Shown piece after piece: positions 4,612 through 8,256 of a DNA stretch of 8,256 bases. The stretch is from the NCBI GenBank assembly GCA_947453125.1, contig CANGGC010000076.1, positions 1 to 8,256 of the forward strand, read 5' to 3'. Both the position numbers and the translations under genes were made by a program. The notes beneath the pieces were generated by a model. It was given only the letters and a program-made list of their open reading frames with translations. It was not told the DNA's origin and ran no database searches. Source of the stretch: Planctomycetaceae bacterium. GTDB taxonomy: Bacteria; Planctomycetota; Planctomycetia; Pirellulales; UBA1268. Position 1 is the first letter of the stretch; the number at the start of each line of letters is the position of its first letter.

Positions 4612-5835
4612 TCAGGTGTGGTAGTCGGCGTTGAGGTGGACGTACTCTGCGGTGAGGTCACTGGAATAGAAGCGGATCGACTCGTTCCCGAAGCCCATGT
4701 CGAGTTCGATGAGGGTTTCCCGGGCCGCCTTGATCGACTCCGAGACCACATCCCCGTCAAACTCGACCGGCGCACCGTCGCGAAACAAGAGGGTGCCGTT
4801 GAGGCGGAGGACCATCTTTTCCGGATCAAAGAAGACGCCCGAATAGCCGGCCGCCGAGACGATCCGGCCCCAGTTGGGATCAGCGCCGCAGATCGCCGTC
4901 TTCACCAGCGGGCTGTCGGCGATCGTCCTGGCAATCTGTCGGGCCTGATCGCGGGTCGGGCACCCCCGCACCTCGATTCGAAGAACGTGGGTCGCCCCCT
5001 CGCCGTCATCGGCGATCTCGCGGGCGAGGGTGTCGCAGGCGTCGAGCAGGGCGCGGCCGAAAGCCTCGAGATCGGCCCCCTTCAGCCGCTTTCCCCCGGC
5101 CGCGCCGTTGGCGAGAAGGAGCACGGTGTCGTTGGTACTCGTGTGGCCGTCGACGCTGACGCAGTTGAAGGTCTGCTCGGCGGCTTCACCGAGGAGAAGC
5201 TGCGCGTCGCGCGGGTCGAGATCGGCATCGGTGAGGATGACGCCGAGCATCGTCGCCAGCTTCGGCCCCACCATTGCGGCTCCCTTCGCCATGCCGAACA
5301 GCGTGTAAGCGGTGCCGCCGGCGGTGAAGGTCGAGCCGGCAAGCTTGGGACGCGTGTCGGTGGTCATCATGCCGCGGGCGGCGGTGACGACCGCATCGGC
5401 GTCGTGGGCGAGCTTCGCTGCCACCAGTCCGAGCCCCTTCTCGATCTTCGCAATGGGGAGAAACTCCCCGATCACTCCGGTGGAGAGGACGAGGACCGCA
5501 TCGGCCGCAGCGCCGACCTGTTCGCCGGCGGCGGCCGCCATCCGCTCGGCATCGGAAAGGCCGCGGGCTCCGGTGCAGGCATTGGCGTTGCCGGAATTGA
5601 TGGCAACCGCTCGGAAGCCCTCACCCGGCGTCCGCGTCCGGTCGTAAACCACCGGGGCCGCGCAGACGAGGTTCGTGGTGTAGACGCCAGCCGCGGTGGC
5701 GGGGCGGTCGGAGACCACCAGTGCCACGTCCTCGCGGGTCGGATTCCGCTTCAGGCCGGCGTGGATGCCGGCGACGCGGAAGCCCTTCGGGAGCGACGGA
5801 ATCGGGAGACGCAGCGGAGTTTCGGCGATGGGCAT
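4612..5835 (-). CDS. argJ: Bifunctional ornithine acetyltransferase / N-acetylglutamate synthase
   Basis: The 407-residue product matches ArgJ in length and motifs. It moves the acetyl group from N-acetylornithine to glutamate (cyclic arginine pathway); many members also make N-acetylglutamate from acetyl-CoA. NSGNANACTG lies at 80-89, STGVIG (oxyanion-hole region) at 118-123, and GMAKG at 181-185. The self-cleavage site is A194-T195 in KLATML, with T195 the N-terminal nucleophile of the beta chain. GADPNWGRI (317-325) and the C-terminal SSDLTAEYVHLNADYHT are also typical. H231 in SVDGHTSTND stands where Asp is usual. Whether it accepts acetyl-CoA cannot be read from sequence. The ATG at 5835 fits the family N-terminus, but its upstream region is pyrimidine-rich without a clear Shine-Dalgarno site. 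A 29-codon in-frame extension to 5922 is proline-rich and unlikely. argC ends 107 bases upstream, so the pair is probably an operon. Confidence 0.96.
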   Translation of the reverse strand: MPIAETPLRLPIPSLPKGFRVAGIHAGLKRNPTREDVALVVSDRPATAAGVYTTNLVCAAPVVYDRTRTPGEGFRAVAINSGNANACTGARGLSDAERMAAAAGEQVGAAADAVLVLSTGVIGEFLPIAKIEKGLGLVAAKLAHDADAVVTAARGMMTTDTRPKLAGSTFTAGGTAYTLFGMAKGAAMVGPKLATMLGVILTDADLDPRDAQLLLGEAAEQTFNCVSVDGHTSTNDTVLLLANGAAGGKRLKGADLEAFGRALLDACDTLAREIADDGEGATHVLRIEVRGCPTRDQARQIARTIADSPLVKTAICGADPNWGRIVSAAGYSGVFFDPEKMVLRLNGTLLFRDGAPVEFDGDVVSESIKAARETLIELDMGFGNESIRFYSSDLTAEYVHLNADYHT

Positions 5836-5928
5836 GGAGGCGTGCCTGCGGGAAAAACGGACCGAGATCGGAATCGGTGGAAGGGAGAGGAAAAAGGGAG
5901 TCGACGGGGGCGGAGGAAACAATCCCCC

Positions 5929-5940
5929 CGGGCGTGCCCG
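5929..5940 (-). repeat. Short GC palindrome after the argC stop
   Basis: The 12-base palindrome CGGGCGTGCCCG begins 2 bases downstream of the argC stop codon. On the minus strand it is followed by G and then ATTGTTTCC rather than a T run, so any terminator or attenuator role would be weak. Confidence 0.3.
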
Positions 5941-5942
5941 AA

Positions 5943-6953
5943 TCAGAGCATGCCGGTCGATTCAGGGAAACCATGGAGGCAGTTGAAGTTCTGGACGGCG
6001 GCCCCCGACGCCCCTTTGACGAGGTTGTCGAGGCAGCTGATGAGGAGGACGCGGCCGCGGACGATGCGGGCGGTGACGTCGCAGAAGTTCGTGTCGACGG
6101 TGTCCTTCGTGCCGGGAAGGTGATCGACGACGCGGACGAATCGTTCACCCGCATACGCCTCGCGGAGGCAGGCCATCACCGCCGCCTCGGTGAGCGTGCC
6201 CTTCGGCTTGGCGTAGATCGTCGAGAGGATGCCGCGGTCCATCGGGGCCAACTGTGGCGTGAAGATCACCATCGGGGCAGTGCCGGCGAACCGGCCGATC
6301 ACCTGCTCGATTTCGGGGGTGTGGCGGTGCCGGCCGACGTTGTACGCCGACATGCTTTCGTTGCACTCGGGGAAATGCGTCATCAGCTTCGGCTGACGAC
6401 CAGCCCCGCTCACCCCGCTCTTGGAATCGACGATGATGTCGTCCCGCTCGATCAGGCCGGCCCGCAGCAGCGGCGCCAGCGGGAGGATCGCGGAGGTTGA
6501 GTAGCAGCCGGGATTGGCGACGAGCCTCGCCCCGCGGATTTGCTCCCGGAACAGCTCCGGCAGGCCGTAGACCGTGTTGCCGAGCCGGGCGGCGTCGGGA
6601 TGCTCGTGGCCATACCACTCGAGATAGGTGGCAGCGTCATCGAGCCTGTAATCGGCCGAAAAGTCGACCACCTTCGCGCCGGCGGCGAGAACGCGGGGGA
6701 GGATCTCGGCGCTGGCGCAGTGGGGCAGGCATCCGAAGACACAATCGGCCCGCTTGCCGACCTCCTCCGGGGAGAGATCCTCGAGCGCCAGATCGAGCCG
6801 GCCGACGAGGCTCGGATGGACGCTCGAGATCGGCGGACTTCCATCCTGACGGCTGGTGACGGCGACGATCTCCACCTCCGGGTGGCGGAGGAGGATCTTG
6901 AGCAGTTCCAGAGCGGTGTAGCCGGTGGCACCGAGGACGGCGACTTTGACCAT
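5943..6953 (-). CDS. argC: N-acetyl-gamma-glutamyl-phosphate reductase
   Basis: The 336-residue product is a typical ArgC, which reduces N-acetylglutamyl phosphate to N-acetylglutamate semialdehyde with NADPH in arginine biosynthesis. The NADP-binding loop GATGYTA is at 8-14; the last position is more often Gly. The active-site cysteine is C150 in NPGCYSTSA, SKSGVSGAGR (177-186) follows, and H211 in GRHRHTPEIEQ is the likely catalytic base. GASGAAVQN (314-322) closes the fold. The ATG at 6953 starts directly on the first Rossmann strand and has AAGGA six bases upstream. argJ follows after 107 bases; argB is not in the window. The enzyme should be cytoplasmic. Confidence 0.97.
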   Translation of the reverse strand: MVKVAVLGATGYTALELLKILLRHPEVEIVAVTSRQDGSPPISSVHPSLVGRLDLALEDLSPEEVGKRADCVFGCLPHCASAEILPRVLAAGAKVVDFSADYRLDDAATYLEWYGHEHPDAARLGNTVYGLPELFREQIRGARLVANPGCYSTSAILPLAPLLRAGLIERDDIIVDSKSGVSGAGRQPKLMTHFPECNESMSAYNVGRHRHTPEIEQVIGRFAGTAPMVIFTPQLAPMDRGILSTIYAKPKGTLTEAAVMACLREAYAGERFVRVVDHLPGTKDTVDTNFCDVTARIVRGRVLLISCLDNLVKGASGAAVQNFNCLHGFPESTGML

Positions 6954-6959
6954 CGGGGT

Positions 6960-6964
6960 TCCTT
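6960..6964 (-). promoter_or_regulatory. Ribosome binding site of argC
   Basis: AAGGA on the minus strand lies 6 bases before the ATG at 6953. Confidence 0.65.
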
Positions 6965-6985
6965 GAAGGGGATCAATCCAGCGGT

Positions 6986-7015
6986 GTTATAGCGATCAGG
7001 GTCCGAAACACTCTA
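6986..7015 (-). promoter_or_regulatory. Possible weak sigma70-type promoter before argC
   Basis: On the minus strand TATAAC (6986-6991) resembles a -10 box about 33 bases before the argC start. The best upstream hexamer at an acceptable 18-base spacing is TAGAGT (7010-7015), a poor -35 box. If real, argC-argJ would have their own promoter apart from coaC-coaB. Confidence 0.25.
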
Positions 7016-7053
7016 CTGGCGGCCGCAGGCGGATGACCGGGCCGGGCCGCGGA

Positions 7054-7743
7054 TCAGACCTGCGGACCGGCCGGCCGGCGGCCACGGGGGCGGCGGCTCA
7101 CCGGCGTCGAGCAATGAACGGCGATCAGCCGCACGAGCCAGGAGGAAACGGCCCCCTTCGTTCCCCGTCGCTCTCCCACCTTCGCATGGGCCGCGTCGTA
7201 GACGGCGACGGCCGTCGTCCCGGCATTCACTGCGGAGAGGTCGTTGACGACGATCAGGTCGCACGCCTTGGCATCGATCTTCTCCAGGGCGCGCCGCGGA
7301 TCGCCGCCCGGCTCGAGGGCGAAAGCCACCATCCACTGCTCCGGACGGGCCCGGCGGGAGAGGGTGGCGATGATGTCGGGGGTCGGCTCGAGGACGAGCG
7401 AAAGCCCCGAGCCCTTCCGTGGGATCTTGCCGGGGACGCGGGCCGCCGGCTCGAAATCGCACGGAGCCGCCGCCGCGATCACGCCATCGACGCGCGGGAG
7501 CTCCACAAGGCAGGCGGCGAGCATGTCGCGCGTCGATACCACCGGGACAACGCGTGCCTTCGGGGGATAGGCCACCGCCACCGGCCCGCTGACGATCGTC
7601 ACCTCGTGCCCGGCGGCGAGCGCGGCGCGGGCGATGGCCGCGGCCATTCGTCCGCTCGAGCCGTTGGTGAGATAGCGGACGTCGTCGATGTAGGCCCGCG
7701 TCGGCCCGGCGGTGAGGAGGATGCGTGTCACGGCGGCGATCAA
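7054..7743 (-). CDS. coaB: Stand-alone phosphopantothenate-cysteine ligase
   Basis: The product (229 residues from the TTG at 7743) is the CoaB half of the CoaBC/Dfp family, which joins 4'-phosphopantothenate and cysteine using a nucleotide triphosphate. ILLTAGPTRAYIDDVRY (8-24) and LTNGSSGRM (25-33) form the nucleotide-binding start. AAAPCDFEP (91-99) with GKIPRKG (105-111) corresponds to the family's AAVxDxxP...KIKK segment. TPDIIATL (121-128), VAFALE (139-144) and CDLIVVND (161-168) complete the pattern. The last 30 residues are Arg/Pro-rich and look non-conserved. The likely start TTG overlaps the coaC stop as TTGA, which suggests translational coupling. AAGGA sits too close (one base) for this TTG and 13 bases from the in-frame GTG at 7731, so the exact start is open by four codons. 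In many bacteria CoaC and CoaB are one fused protein; here they are separate. Confidence 0.93.
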   Translation of the reverse strand: MIAAVTRILLTAGPTRAYIDDVRYLTNGSSGRMAAAIARAALAAGHEVTIVSGPVAVAYPPKARVVPVVSTRDMLAACLVELPRVDGVIAAAAPCDFEPAARVPGKIPRKGSGLSLVLEPTPDIIATLSRRARPEQWMVAFALEPGGDPRRALEKIDAKACDLIVVNDLSAVNAGTTAVAVYDAAHAKVGERRGTKGAVSSWLVRLIAVHCSTPVSRRPRGRRPAGPQV

Positions 7744-8256
7744 TTCCTTCGCGGCCGACCAGCGCCGGCAAGCACGGCCTCAATCACCGCGGCGATCTCG
7801 GTCGGCTCGGCCATCCGTCCCACGCCCGCTTGGCGGCAGGAGAGCCATCCGCTCCCCGGGGGCACGATGTGGGCGCCGTCGGCCGAGACCTGGGCCACGT
7901 TCCGCTGCACGGCCGGCTTTTCCCACATCGCGGCATTCATCGCCGGAGCGATGATCAGCGGGCATTCAGCGCAGAGCAGAAGGGTCGTGAGCAGGTCGTC
8001 GGCGATTCCCAGCGCCACCTTGGCGAGGACGTCGGCCGACGCTGGCGCGATGACGATGCAGTCGGCCCGGGCGGCCAATTCGATGTGGGCCCCGAGGGGA
8101 TGCGACGAAGGATCGAAGCCGCGCGTCGCCACCGGACGGCCGGTGAGGGCAGCGAAGGTCGCCTCGCCAACAAACTTCCGGGCGTTCCGCGTCAACACCG
8201 CCGTCACCCCGGCGCCCTGCTGCACAAGGAGGCTCGTCAGCGCCGCGGCCTTGTAA
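7740..8256 (-). CDS. coaC: Stand-alone phosphopantothenoylcysteine decarboxylase (N-terminus beyond window)
   Basis: The frame is open through the right edge; the visible 171 residues begin YKAAALTSLLVQQ, matching the part just after the GGIAAYK start of CoaC, so probably only about 15-20 residues are missing. The enzyme is an FMN protein that decarboxylates 4'-phosphopantothenoylcysteine to 4'-phosphopantetheine. Counting from the first full visible codon, H57 in LGAHIEL is the conserved catalytic His, and IAPASADVLAKVALGIADDL lines the flavin site. PAMN (104-107) is the substrate-binding motif, and C140 in WLSCRQAGVGRM is the conserved redox cysteine of the substrate flap, with Arg where Gly usually follows. 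A GTG at 8225 is internal to the conserved first helix and is not the start. The stop overlaps the coaB start. Confidence 0.94.
   Translation of the reverse strand, partial: YKAAALTSLLVQQGAGVTAVLTRNARKFVGEATFAALTGRPVATRGFDPSSHPLGAHIELAARADCIVIAPASADVLAKVALGIADDLLTTLLLCAECPLIIAPAMNAAMWEKPAVQRNVAQVSADGAHIVPPGSGWLSCRQAGVGRMAEPTEIAAVIEAVLAGAGRPRRN

Noticed and set aside
7019..7050. Terminator after coaB
   Set aside because: GCGGCC (7019-7024) and GGCCGC (7045-7050) can pair, but the loop is 20 bases and no T run follows, so the evidence is too weak.

Overview
The window comes from a high-GC bacterium, most probably a planctomycete. The best taxonomic clue is the leftmost gene. It encodes an arginine-rich N-terminus followed by an L-E-P-R-L-A-L motif, the LEPR-XLL signature typical of large exported planctomycete proteins. 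Separate coaC and coaB genes and a Gfo/Idh/MocA oxidoreductase are compatible with this but not diagnostic. Every gene I can support lies on the minus strand, so transcription runs from right to left. The long open frames on the plus strand are shadows of high-GC coding sequence.

In transcription order (right to left): (1) coaC, cut by the right edge, then coaB, overlapping it by a TTGA stop/start junction; together they convert 4'-phosphopantothenate to 4'-phosphopantetheine for CoA. (2) argC and argJ, two steps of arginine biosynthesis. argJ carries the Thr nucleophile of the self-cleaving ornithine acetyltransferase and so could recycle the acetyl group. (3) A gap of about 310 bases with long G runs, then a 71-residue, strongly acidic protein of unknown function. 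(4) A small tetratricopeptide (TPR) protein with an uncertain start, then a trimeric-type purine nucleoside phosphorylase. The phosphorylase has Asp at the base-recognition position where 6-oxopurine-specific enzymes have Asn. (5) A Gfo/Idh/MocA-family NAD(P)-dependent oxidoreductase. (6) A 500-base intergenic stretch packed with short palindromes. (7) The first 318 residues of a LEPR-XLL surface or exported protein, running off the left edge.

The coaC-coaB and argC-argJ pairs are ordinary housekeeping metabolism. The TPR-phosphorylase-oxidoreductase run may be co-transcribed, but it has gaps of 40 and 89 bases and shows no shared pathway.

The least explained parts are the palindrome-dense leader at about 1009-1444, the acidic mini-protein, the G-run tract before it, and the Asp substitution in the phosphorylase. 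I see no CRISPR array, tRNA, rRNA, transposase, defence cassette or phage module, and no complete system I could call new.
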